64,000 bases of DNA from Bacteroidaceae bacterium. Lineage in GTDB: Bacteria; Bacteroidota; Bacteroidia; Bacteroidales; Bacteroidaceae. Positions 35,058-43,077 of the stretch are shown piece after piece; the first letter of the stretch is position 1, and every line of letters begins with the position of its first letter. The notes under the pieces were generated by a model that searched no databases, was not told the origin of the DNA, and saw only the letters and a program-made list of their open reading frames with translations. The stretch lies in NCBI GenBank assembly GCA_017617235.1, contig JAFZWQ010000024.1, positions 1-64,000 on the forward strand, read 5' to 3'. Made by a program: the position numbers and the translations under genes.

Positions 35058-36920
35058 TTATTTGTTCAGTTCGGGGTGCAGGAATTTCATCCAGTCTTCT
35101 TTCTTGAACTTCCGACCACGGGGCTGCTCTTCGCGAGTGGCGGCAGAACCCTTTTTCTTGCCTTTCTTTTTATTCTCACCACCTTTGGGAGAAGAGGCAT
35201 AGGAACTATGGTTGGGATTATCAGCGCGATCGACAATAATCTCGCGACCCTTCACACGGGTGCCTTTCAAGCTGCGCAACACGCGGTCGGCATCTTCTTC
35301 AGCCACCTCTACGAAGGAAATGTTCTTCAGCAAATCGATACGGCCAATCTCTACCTTTCCACCTTTCACCTTGTCGTTGATGAGCTTGATGATTTCGCGG
35401 GCAAAGAAACCGTCAATCTTGCTCACACTCAGGAACAGGCGTGTGTAACCCTCCTCGGCCGTGCGGTCGCCTTTTTTGCGCTTGCCCTTTGATTTTTCAT
35501 TTTTCCCTTTTCCTTTTTCGTTTCTCTCTGCCACTTCTTCTATCTCAGGTGCATTGGCGTAGTAGCGCAGGAAACGGCCGAATTCGCGACTAAGGATGCG
35601 CTTCACGATGTCGTCCTTATCCAGCCATGCCCAACGTTTCTGTACATCGGCCATGAATGGGGCTATTTGTTCTTCGTCAACCTCCACGCGCTCTATTTCG
35701 TCGATAACGTGGTAAAGTTGTTTGCCGCAGATGTCGCGAGGCTCGGGCAACGACTGACGAACGAACTGCTTTTTTATCACCTCCTCAATCTGCTTGATTT
35801 TATGCTTCTCGCGGATGTGTACGATACTGATAGAAGTCCCTTTCTTGCCGGCGCGACCTGTACGGCCGCTACGGTGGGTGTAATACTCCACATCATCGGG
35901 CAGTCCATAGTTGATGACATGGGTCAGGTCGTCAACGTCAAGTCCGCGAGCCGCCACATCCGTGGCTACGAGCAATTGCACGCGGTGCTGACGGAAACGC
36001 TGCATCGTCAGGTCGCGCTGCTGTTGACTGAGTTCGCCATGCAGGGCATCGGCATTATAACCGTCGCGGATAAGCCAGTCGGCCACCTCCTGCGTCTCCA
36101 TGCGGGTACGGCAGAATATGATGGCATAGATTCTGGGGTAGTAATCGACCACGCGTTTCAGGGCCAGATACTTGTCCTTCGCCTGAACCATATAGTAGAT
36201 GTGGTTCACATTTTCAGAACCTTCGTTACGGCTGCCAATTTGTATCTGATGACTGTCTCTGAGGTATTTTTGGGCAATGCGCTCGATTTCGCGGCTCATT
36301 GTGGCCGAGAACAGCAAGGTGCGATGCTTTTCGGGCACACCTTCCAAAATGGTGTCCAGATCTTCCTGGAATCCCATCGACAACATTTCGTCGGCCTCGT
36401 CCAACACCAGATAACGTACATCTTCGAGCACTGCCACGCGTTTTCTTGTCATCAGGTCCACTAAGCGTCCCGGTGTGGCCACAATGATGTCCACTCCATG
36501 TTTCAGGGCACGTATCTGCGGTTCTATGTTCGCCCCGCCATACACGGGCAGGATGCGCACCTCGGGCAGGTGTTTGGCAAATCCCTGCAGGTCGTCTGTA
36601 ATCTGCAGGCAAAGCTCGCGCGTAGGACTGAGGATAAGAATCTTTGGGTTGTCGGATTTCTTAAAGAAATCAACAGGCTCATCATCCTCAGAGAAATCAG
36701 AATATTCGGAAAACTCTGTTGTCAGTAACTGCAACAAAGGCAGACCGTAGGCAGCCGTTTTGCCTGTACCCGTCTGCGCCAGTGCCACCAGATCCTTTTC
36801 TTCTGTGCTCAGCAACCAGGGGATAACTTGCTCCTGTACGGGCATTGGGTGTTCGTAACCTTGCTCGGCTATGGCCTGCAACAGCTCTTGGCCGAGGCTC
36901 ATGTCGTGAAAATCCATCAT
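35058..36920 (-). CDS. DEAD-box RNA helicase (DeaD/CsdA-like)
   Basis: 620 residues. Motif I AQTGTGKT (48-55), motif Ib TPGR (149-152), DEAD (174-177), SAT (205-207) and motif VI HRSGRTGRAG (349-358) are all present. An acidic insert (SEYSDFSEDDEPVDFFKKSD) sits between motifs I and Ia. A basic low-complexity linker leads to a DbpA-type RNA-binding domain at about 470-555 and a Lys-rich tail. Such proteins remodel RNA in ribosome assembly and in the cold. Either of two adjacent Met codons may be the start. Confidence 0.94.
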   Translation of the reverse strand: MMDFHDMSLGQELLQAIAEQGYEHPMPVQEQVIPWLLSTEEKDLVALAQTGTGKTAAYGLPLLQLLTTEFSEYSDFSEDDEPVDFFKKSDNPKILILSPTRELCLQITDDLQGFAKHLPEVRILPVYGGANIEPQIRALKHGVDIIVATPGRLVDLMTRKRVAVLEDVRYLVLDEADEMLSMGFQEDLDTILEGVPEKHRTLLFSATMSREIERIAQKYLRDSHQIQIGSRNEGSENVNHIYYMVQAKDKYLALKRVVDYYPRIYAIIFCRTRMETQEVADWLIRDGYNADALHGELSQQQRDLTMQRFRQHRVQLLVATDVAARGLDVDDLTHVINYGLPDDVEYYTHRSGRTGRAGKKGTSISIVHIREKHKIKQIEEVIKKQFVRQSLPEPRDICGKQLYHVIDEIERVEVDEEQIAPFMADVQKRWAWLDKDDIVKRILSREFGRFLRYYANAPEIEEVAERNEKGKGKNEKSKGKRKKGDRTAEEGYTRLFLSVSKIDGFFAREIIKLINDKVKGGKVEIGRIDLLKNISFVEVAEEDADRVLRSLKGTRVKGREIIVDRADNPNHSSYASSPKGGENKKKGKKKGSAATREEQPRGRKFKKEDWMKFLHPELNK

Positions 36921-36939
36921 ATCTACTTGTTATTTCGCG

Positions 36940-36998
36940 CAAAGGTACAATATTTAAATTAAAAATTAAAAATTAGAAATTAAAAATTGCTATCTTTG
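36940..36998. promoter_or_regulatory. Divergent promoters: helicase (minus) and PfkB kinase (plus)
   Basis: TACCTTTG on the minus strand at 36940-36947 and TATCTTTG on the plus strand at 36991-36998, separated by an AATTAAAAATT stutter repeat. Confidence 0.7.
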
Positions 36999-37039
36999 TC
37001 GTCAAATATATATGTAATTCGTAATTCGCAACTGAAAAT

Positions 37040-37960
37040 ATGCGCAGGATAACTGGGATGGGCGAAACCATCATGGACATTTTGTTTAAGGGCGGACAAC
37101 CCGTAGCGGCCGTTCCTGGAGGCAGTTGTTTCAACTCGATAATTTCGATAGGGCGCACAGGATTGCCTTGTCGATTTATTGGCTATACGGGAAACGACCG
37201 GGTAGGACTGGACACACAGGCCTTTCTGCAGAAAAATGGCGTGTCCATCGATGATTTCGAGGTCCGCCAAGGAGAGAAGAGCGCGATATCACTGGCCTAT
37301 CTCGACGAGAATGGTGACGCTACATACCAGTTCTATAAGGAAACGCCACGGGCACACAAGGACTGGCCTGTTCCCGACTTTCGAAGGGACGATGTGCTGC
37401 TTTTTGGTTCATACTATGCCATATGCGAAGGGATGCGCCCACAGGTGGCCCCCACATTGGAAGCTGCGAACCAGGCTGGAGCCATTCTATACTACGACCT
37501 GAACTTTCGACGCAGCCATGCCCACGAACTGGAGGCCTTGCTGCCTGCCATCCACCGGAATTTCCGCGAGTCAACCATCGTGCGCGGTTCGGCCGACGAT
37601 TTCGAGGTGATGTACCAAAGTCGCGATGCGCGCCAGATTTACGAGCAGCATATACGCAAATACTGTTCCCTCTTTATCTGCACAGCCGGAGCTGATACGA
37701 TTACCATCTGTACCCCGACGGCAATCCACGAATTCCGTACTCCAACCATCGATAACGTGGTAAGTACCGTTGGTGCAGGGGATAACTTCAATGCCGGATT
37801 CATCTATGGGCTCATGCACGAGAATATCGGACGGGACGGTTTGGAAAAGCTCGACTGCGATGGCTGGCAGCGACTTGTCGGCTATGCCACGGCCTTTGCC
37901 GGACAGGCCTGTCAAAGTACGGACAACTTTATCGGCACAGACTTTGCAAACTCCCTTTAA
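37040..37960 (+). CDS. PfkB-family carbohydrate kinase
   Basis: 306 residues of the ribokinase/fructokinase superfamily. N-terminal GMGETIMDILF and VPGGSCFNSIISIGRTG correspond to the first PfkB signature region; the second, DNVVSTVGAGDNFNAGFIYG (238-257), carries the catalytic Asp248 and anion hole. No lid residues that fix the sugar could be identified; fructokinase is the commonest role of such Bacteroidales genes. It is followed 14 bases later by a LuxR-type regulator gene, so the two may be co-transcribed. Confidence 0.9.
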   Translation: MRRITGMGETIMDILFKGGQPVAAVPGGSCFNSIISIGRTGLPCRFIGYTGNDRVGLDTQAFLQKNGVSIDDFEVRQGEKSAISLAYLDENGDATYQFYKETPRAHKDWPVPDFRRDDVLLFGSYYAICEGMRPQVAPTLEAANQAGAILYYDLNFRRSHAHELEALLPAIHRNFRESTIVRGSADDFEVMYQSRDARQIYEQHIRKYCSLFICTAGADTITICTPTAIHEFRTPTIDNVVSTVGAGDNFNAGFIYGLMHENIGRDGLEKLDCDGWQRLVGYATAFAGQACQSTDNFIGTDFANSL

Positions 37961-37974
37961 CTCCCTATTATAAG

Positions 37975-38607
37975 ATGATTCCTAGAATTGCGATTATAGA
38001 CCAGAATACATTGGAGGCTACGGGCCTGAAGAATATCATCTGCGACATGGTTCCCATGGCCGACGTCAGCACGTTTGCTTCGGTCGAGGCTCTCGTACAG
38101 GAGGAAGATTCTTCCGATGAAACCGCTCGTTTTTTTCATTTCTTCGTTTCGTCGCAGGTCCTTATTTCCCATGCCGATTTCTTTCTTGCAAGACAACGAC
38201 AGACCATTGTGCTGACCACGCAACCTATTGCGGGCCGTCAGTTCGAGCATTTCCGTACCCTTAACACCTCGCAACTGGAACACGACCTTCTGAAAAGCAT
38301 ACTCACGATGTTTCAGCATGCTCATGGGCAGCACCCCCTTAATTCCCCACAAAGGGAGGAGGATAATATCGTACCGGTAATACCTCGGGGAGGACGAGAA
38401 AGTGATTTGTCTTCTCGTGAGACAGAAGTATTGGCGTTGGTGGTTAAAGGATGCATCAACAAGGAGATTGCCGACCGCCTGTGCATCTCGTTGCCTACGG
38501 TTATCACCCATCGCAAGAATATCTGCGACAAACTGCACCTGCGCAGCGTTTCGTCCCTTACCATCTATGCCGTTACCCACGGTATCGTCTCCGCCGAAGA
38601 TATTTAA
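37975..38607 (+). CDS. LuxR-type DNA-binding response-regulator-like protein
   Basis: 210 residues. The C-terminal LuxR helix-turn-helix is clear at about 145-205 (LSSRETEVLALVVKGCINKEIADRL, then TVITHRKNICDKL). The N-terminal 1-115 resembles a receiver domain (IAIIDQNTLEATGLKNII), but the strand that should carry the phospho-acceptor Asp reads FHFFVSSQVL and has none, so control by phosphorylation is doubtful. The linker 118-140 is Pro-rich and coded by a repeat-like sequence. Regulatory target unknown; the PfkB gene just upstream and the secreted-protein genes downstream are candidates. Confidence 0.85.
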   Translation: MIPRIAIIDQNTLEATGLKNIICDMVPMADVSTFASVEALVQEEDSSDETARFFHFFVSSQVLISHADFFLARQRQTIVLTTQPIAGRQFEHFRTLNTSQLEHDLLKSILTMFQHAHGQHPLNSPQREEDNIVPVIPRGGRESDLSSRETEVLALVVKGCINKEIADRLCISLPTVITHRKNICDKLHLRSVSSLTIYAVTHGIVSAEDI

Positions 38608-38693
38608 AAAATGAAAAAAGAAGGCCCCAAATGATACAACGAGACGTATTTTTTTGTAATATTGCAGAGCAATAACCTTTAAACGCTATAGAT

Positions 38694-39464
38694 ATGAAAC
38701 GATTTTTACTTTCATTGATGGCCATTGCCACCTGGTGTGTGCCTGTCTCCGCACAGAACAGAGTAAAGAATCTCTACGCCAGTAGCGAGAAACTGAACAT
38801 CGAGCAACTGAGTAACATGGAACAGACCGTGCAGCTCAACCGTTACCTCTTTGCCGGCTACAACACCCTGTGCCTGCCCATGTCGGTAAGCAACGAACAG
38901 TTGCAGAAGGTTGCCAGCGGTGCGCGTCTGGAGCGTATGGCTGCCATCGGACAAGAGGGCAACACCCTTACCCTCTACTTCATCGACTGCACCAACGAAG
39001 GCATTCAGGCTGGTAATCCTTATCTGATTTTCTCGCCCAAGACCCAGTATCTGAGTTTCAAGAACACAGAAGTTTCAGGCCTGAGTGACCAGATTGCCAC
39101 CATTCGTCTGAGCGATGGCAAGGGCAACACCGTATCTTTCGGCAGCAGTTGGGAAACCATTCGTGAAAATGGTCTCTACGGCATCCCCGCCAAGCAGGAC
39201 ACCAAGGTGCTACAGAGTATCCTCATCCGCACCGATATGGAAAAAGCCTTCATGCCTACCCGTTGCGGCTTCAACTGGGAACAGCAGTCTGCCGATGCTA
39301 CGGAAATCAACATCCGTCACATCCAGAGCCTTGCCGAAGTTACTGGCATACAGGGCATCGAAAACCAGAAAATCGAAAATGTTATATATGACCTGAACGG
39401 CCGCAAATTGAGCTCTGCCAAGAAGGGCATTGTTATCCAGAACGGACGTAAGGTTCTAAAATAA
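38694..39464 (+). CDS. Small secreted protein with sorting-like C-terminal tail
   Basis: 256 residues. Signal peptide 1-20 (PVSAQ). The body is beta-rich with no recognised domain: it contains R-Y-L-F-A-G-Y-N-T-L-C-L-P, a pattern frequent in Prevotella surface proteins. The C-terminus I-Y-D-L-N-G-R-K-L...K-K-G-I-V-I-Q-N-G-R-K-V-L-K matches the tails of the proteins at 19105 and 40525. 4 bases separate it from the DUF2147 gene, implying one transcript. Confidence 0.75.
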   Translation: MKRFLLSLMAIATWCVPVSAQNRVKNLYASSEKLNIEQLSNMEQTVQLNRYLFAGYNTLCLPMSVSNEQLQKVASGARLERMAAIGQEGNTLTLYFIDCTNEGIQAGNPYLIFSPKTQYLSFKNTEVSGLSDQIATIRLSDGKGNTVSFGSSWETIRENGLYGIPAKQDTKVLQSILIRTDMEKAFMPTRCGFNWEQQSADATEINIRHIQSLAEVTGIQGIENQKIENVIYDLNGRKLSSAKKGIVIQNGRKVLK

Positions 39465-39468
39465 TCGT

Positions 39469-39909
39469 ATGAAGAAAATCCTATTTATGTTGGTATGCGG
39501 CCTGATGGCCGTAACTAGTTTGTCGGCCCAGACTAAAGCCGACGATATCGTTGGCATCTATAAGGTGGACAACGATGGTGATCGTTCTAAAGTGGAAATC
39601 CGCAAAAACGGAAACGGATATCGTGGTCAGGTTATCTGGCTGGAGAATATGAAGAACAAGGACGGCAGCCCTCGTACCGATGCCAAGAACCCGGACAAGT
39701 CTAAGCGCAACACACCCTCCGACAAGATTGTGCTTTTCGATAAGTTGACTTTCGATGCCGAAGATGGCGTATGGGGTAACGGACAGATTTACGACCCTAC
39801 ACGCGGCAAGTTCTTCAAGGTGAAAATCTCGTTCAAGGATGCCAAAACCCTGAAGGTAAGTGGCTCGTGGGGTCCCATCAGCAAGACCGTCTATTGGACA
39901 AAGATGTAA
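39469..39909 (+). CDS. DUF2147 family secreted protein
   Basis: 146 residues with signal peptide (LSAQ). The mature protein has the DUF2147 pattern: ADDIVGIYKVDNDG near the N-terminus, then V-E-I-R-K-N-G-N-G-Y-R-G-Q-V-I-W-L, G-V-W-G-N-G-Q-I-Y-D-P-T-R-G and a C-terminal L-K-V-S-G-S-W-G strand. DUF2147 proteins are calycin-like barrels of unknown role. A strong terminator follows. Confidence 0.88.
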   Translation: MKKILFMLVCGLMAVTSLSAQTKADDIVGIYKVDNDGDRSKVEIRKNGNGYRGQVIWLENMKNKDGSPRTDAKNPDKSKRNTPSDKIVLFDKLTFDAEDGVWGNGQIYDPTRGKFFKVKISFKDAKTLKVSGSWGPISKTVYWTKM

Positions 39910-39950
39910 TGAACGTCGTAAAAATCTGATTAATAATTTTTACTTTCCTC

Positions 39951-39985
39951 CAAGGGTATCGCAATTCACGATACCCTTGTTTTTT
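39951..39985 (+). terminator. Rho-independent terminator after the DUF2147 gene
   Basis: Perfect 11-bp stem (39951-39961 with 39969-39979), 7-base loop, six T. Confidence 0.93.
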
Positions 39986-40524
39986 CGATATGTGCTTATC
40001 CCCTTCCGAGGGAGTAACGAATCGTTACCCCAGCCTCTCGCTCCTCTTCATCCCATCTATATTCTATTCATTTCTTATCTTAGGAGGGTAAAATAAAAGA
40101 GGAATCGAAACGTCCTGAGCTCGGAGTTCCTTCTCGTGCGGAATGTTTCTTCTCCCTCTTTTGTTTACCCCAATGCCCCACGCGCTCATTCTAAGGCCCC
40201 CGGACATTTAAAGGTCCGGGTTGTCAAAAAATCTTTGGTTCACCCGAAGGGCAAAGGCTGTGTGAGCCATGCCAAAACTTTGATGGAGAGGCGCTTGTGC
40301 CCGACATCAATTACAACCCCCATATAGGCGACTGGGGCCTTTAGAGTAGTGACTGAATGTCACTGCGGCCCCACAAAGGGGAGCGAATACCCATTCGCGA
40401 CGGAGGTAAGCTTGGGGGGTGTATATTTCTTTTGGTTCCTTTTTCTTTGTGCCAAAGAAAATGAACAGAAGATAAGTTGGGGATGTAATAAAGAAGGTAA
40501 GATTTCGAATAGTCTGAGTAACAC
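39986..40524. other. Hairpin-rich intergenic stretch without a gene
   Basis: Five separate inverted repeats are visible: 40086-40102 with 40155-40170 (about 16 bp, plus inner GAAAC/GTTTC at 40107/40145); 40200-40206 with 40215-40221; GGTTCAC with GTGAGCC near 40240-40275; 40334-40339 with 40367-40372 plus 40348-40353 with 40359-40364; and a long imperfect one at 40429-40450/40453-40472 around CTTTGTGCCAAAG. No open frame shows protein-like composition. Some may be terminators of the converging gene at 40525. Confidence 0.55.
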
Positions 40525-41634
40525 TTAGTCTCGACCATTGAACTGCGTTCGGGTGTGAACGACCTTGCGACCCCCCTGGATGTAGAGACCGCGCTGGGGT
40601 TTGCCAGAAACAGGGCGACCAGAGAGGTCGTAGGTGCGCTTGTCGGTTCCAGCCGCACCCGGCTTCACTACATTCATACCGTCGGCTGGGCCCTTGCATT
40701 CCAGCGTCTCGTCACCAAAGTTGTATATACCGGTTGCAAAACCTGGGAACTTGACGTTAAAGAAAATCCGATCGTCGCTGGCAAAACTGAAACTGTAGGG
40801 ATTGGAATTGACGACTCCTATCGAAATGTTTTGGCTGTCGATGGCGCATGAGACTGCCGGTATCGTGCCGCCCGACATTATCCTACAGCCCTTTACACGA
40901 AGTGTGTCCCCAACAAACGAGCATATCGTCCGATTGTCGTATTCTCCTAACATAAAGGCGTAAAAATCCTCGTTGCTGTCGAAATCGTGTGGGTGCCCGT
41001 ATTGTTTTTTGTAATTAGGTTCGTCGATGGAGAAAAATACCTCCATCTTCTTTCCTGACGAGAAGAAGACCTGGGATTTCTTTGGCAGGAAGGGGAAGAT
41101 GCCCCAGGATGTCGAGCCAATGCCTTCCATCCAGATGTCCGTCTGACTGCCATCGATGGATTTCAGTTCCAGCATCTTGGGCTGTATAAGGTCATCTGCA
41201 ATGATGTTGCAAGGACAATCGTCAAAGAATCCCACTCGCTCCACCCGAAACGTTGTCCCTCTGTGGTTTGTAAAGACATCGTCCGCCTGTAGGTCATAAT
41301 CCAGTAACAAAATCTCCTGTTCCTGACCCTTTGGCACGAAAAACACCTTTCCGCCCTCTTGCCTGTAAAGCAAGGTGTCTCGTTCCGTTGGGTCATTACT
41401 GCCGACATTGATGATGGCCAACAGATATTTTCTGCCATTAAACATGCTGTCCCCCTCTATTATGATATCCATTTCCTGCCCTCTTTCCTCGTTTTCTGCT
41501 TGAAAAAACATGCTCCATACCTTTGGACCATATTGGGCATTCGCCTCAACCGTCTGGATGTCCGTTGCATTAATATCAAGAAAGAGGTTGAACGAAAATG
41601 CGATTATTCCCAGTTTATTAATTAATCTTTTCAT
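40525..41634 (-). CDS. Secreted protein of unknown function with sorting-like tail
   Basis: 369 residues. Signal peptide about 1-24. The body is beta-rich and Phe/Asp-rich with no known domain recognised; it repeats patterns such as N-G-R-K-Y-L-L-A-I-I-N-V and a D-D-C-P-C pair. Near the C-terminus it has T-Y-D-L-S-G-R-P-V...Q-R-G-L-Y-I-Q-G-G-R-K-V, the same short tail as other exported proteins in this window, but 11 residues follow it. Resembles the Bacteroidales proteins that describe meal-induced or surface antigens only in overall build; no function is claimed. Confidence 0.7.
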   Translation of the reverse strand: MKRLINKLGIIAFSFNLFLDINATDIQTVEANAQYGPKVWSMFFQAENEERGQEMDIIIEGDSMFNGRKYLLAIINVGSNDPTERDTLLYRQEGGKVFFVPKGQEQEILLLDYDLQADDVFTNHRGTTFRVERVGFFDDCPCNIIADDLIQPKMLELKSIDGSQTDIWMEGIGSTSWGIFPFLPKKSQVFFSSGKKMEVFFSIDEPNYKKQYGHPHDFDSNEDFYAFMLGEYDNRTICSFVGDTLRVKGCRIMSGGTIPAVSCAIDSQNISIGVVNSNPYSFSFASDDRIFFNVKFPGFATGIYNFGDETLECKGPADGMNVVKPGAAGTDKRTYDLSGRPVSGKPQRGLYIQGGRKVVHTRTQFNGRD

Positions 41635-41784
41635 ACCTTATTGTGTATTCATGAAGGAAAATTTTGAATTTACAATTTTAGTATTGTCTTTAATTCTTAA
41701 TGTTTTCCCTGTCATATTTACTGTTGAATTTTGAATACTAACATCCCCAACAGGCATAGTGCTTTGTTTCAGGGTTGATGGGGG

Positions 41785-41792
41785 CAAAGATA
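41785..41792 (-). promoter_or_regulatory. Promoter -7 box (TATCTTTG) for the 40525-41634 gene
   Basis: Gives a leader of about 145 bases on the minus strand. No good -33 box. Confidence 0.5.
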
Positions 41793-42187
41793 CGAATAAG
41801 CGAGTAAAAAAGCAAGTTTACTTGCAGATTTCCGAGCATGAGTATCTAAAACCGCAGGTTAAGGATTAGTTATTAAAAAAGCAAAGTTTCTTCTTTACGT
41901 TTTTTCTCAAAAATAACCGTCAAACCGTCACGCTGCGCCTTAATGTGTTGTTTGCTAGCTGATTACGATGTGACGGTTCTGTGATAGATGGTGATGGATG
42001 TGATGGTTTTAACATAAAAACAGGCCAAATTCAGTCCTGATAACCCACTTTTTCGAATTTTTTCACAGGTCTCTTGCAGCGGAATCATGGCTGACGGAGG
42101 AAGGAGCCATACGTGGCGTGTGTTTGTTCCATAGCGTGGCACACATCTGTTCCATAGTATGGCACAACTCCGAACGATGTGTCGCCC
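41793..42187. other. Intergenic stretch with short direct and inverted repeats
   Basis: Contains ACCGTCAC (41924-41931) inverted as GTGACGGT (41970-41977), a run of TGTGA/GGTGATG/TGTGATG units up to 42006, and two direct copies of a 20-base segment beginning TGTTCCATAG (42125 and 42148, period 23). No gene is supported. Confidence 0.5.
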
Positions 42188-42305
42188 CGCCCCTAGCGTC
42201 ACAACGCTCCATCGGTAGCATTACTAATCCTTCCCTTGTCACACAATTGTGTGTCAAGCGGAGCGATACTATCCCTACCTGCCTAGCGTTGCAACGCTCC
42301 GCTGG
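42188..42305. repeat. Composite palindromic intergenic repeat, locus 2
   Basis: Same modules as at 595-790: CTAGCGTCACAACGCTCC (42193-42210), GCATTACTAATCC, a 24-bp palindrome at 42235-42258 with the CTTGTCACAC core, GGAGCGATACTATCCCTAC, and CTAGCGTTGCAACGCTCC at 42283-42300. It is followed, as at locus 1, by a TTTCAAAAAAGATACTAACA motif. Confidence 0.8.
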
Positions 42306-42332
42306 AACCCCTTTTGCCCTTAGCCTTTAGCC

Positions 42333-42573
42333 TTTTTCAAAAAAGATACTAACATACTAACATACGGCCCTCGAAGCCCGATAAATACAGGCCTCGTCGA
42401 TGTTAGTTTCTATTTCGAGATATTAACATAAAGTTAACATCATGTTAACATCGGTGTTACTTTCATGTTACTTTCTATGTTAGTATCTAAACCACACCCA
42501 GCACCCATCCATCCCTTTATCTATCGGCCTTCCGCCCCCTCGATGTTAGTATGTTAGCATCTTTTTCGAAAAA
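42333..42573. mobile_element. MITE-like element bounded by 31-base inverted repeats
   Basis: Left end 42333-42363 and right end 42543-42573 are inverted copies with 29 of 31 positions matching. Between them lie seven further ATGTTA/TAACAT units (about 42400-42483), so the motif occurs about eleven times in 240 bases. No ORF. No certain target-site duplication could be seen. It could instead be a cluster of binding sites. Confidence 0.5.
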
Positions 42574-42612
42574 CTTTTTTGCAGCAAACTTCCTTCTTTC
42601 ATAAATAATTCT

Positions 42613-42907
42613 TAAATTTGCAGCATGACACTCCAATTTACTGGATATTATACATCATTAACCTCTAACCGATAAACTAAAAACATACCGCCTATGGGCT
42701 AAGATAGCATAAAAAAGGACATATTGGAAGAAGCGTCCGCTTTAGTTCTTGTTCCAAGAAATCGGCAAAATTTCATAACAAGTAAGAGTAAAAGCACGGA
42801 TGCTCACGCAATGGCGTGGGCTTTTACTCGTTAAAACTTGTAGGTGTTTGCCGATACCTTTGGAACGTAGACGAAGTAACAAGTCCACGTTTTCTTTTTG
42901 TCTTTTC
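42613..42907 (+). ncRNA. Candidate rod-shaped structured RNA
   Basis: A TAAATTTG promoter box (42613-42620) is followed by a nested series of complementary segments sharing one axis: 42717-42720/42883-42886, 42734-42737/42870-42873, 42751-42757/42860-42866, 42761-42769/42847-42855, 42778-42782/42837-42841, 42786-42795/42820-42829 and 42805-42809/42814-42818, closed by a 4-base loop. The T-rich tract 42889-42907 could end transcription. The overall form, a long interrupted rod of about 170-200 bases, recalls 6S RNA, but the identity is not established. Because the structure is nearly symmetric, a minus-strand product cannot be excluded. Confidence 0.5.
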
Positions 42908-43077
42908 TTGTAGATTAGATATTGAACAATCATTTTACAAAATGAAACAGAATCTTTCCTGATAATAATACCCATACATTATACATGTTACTGTGTGGAA
43001 TGTGGAAACTAAATTAGACAAAACCCTGAAAGATGAATTATTAATTAACCAAATGTAAAACTTTAATAGTATTATTT

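Noticed and set aside
40136..40327. Small frames in the hairpin-rich gap
   Set aside because: They are built of inverted repeats and have no recognisable signal, start context or composition.
42333..42573. Replication origin
   Set aside because: The ATGTTA sites resemble iterons, but no replication-initiator gene (dnaA, rep) lies nearby and no DnaA-box pattern was seen.
42625..42675. Sixteen-codon frame just after the TAAATTTG box
   Set aside because: Too short and without support; the stretch fits better as the 5' part of a non-coding RNA.
42742..42975. Minus-strand frame of 77 codons in the accessory gap
   Set aside because: It falls on the nested inverted repeats of the RNA candidate, and its sequence follows from the hairpin symmetry. 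No promoter or protein-like pattern supports it.
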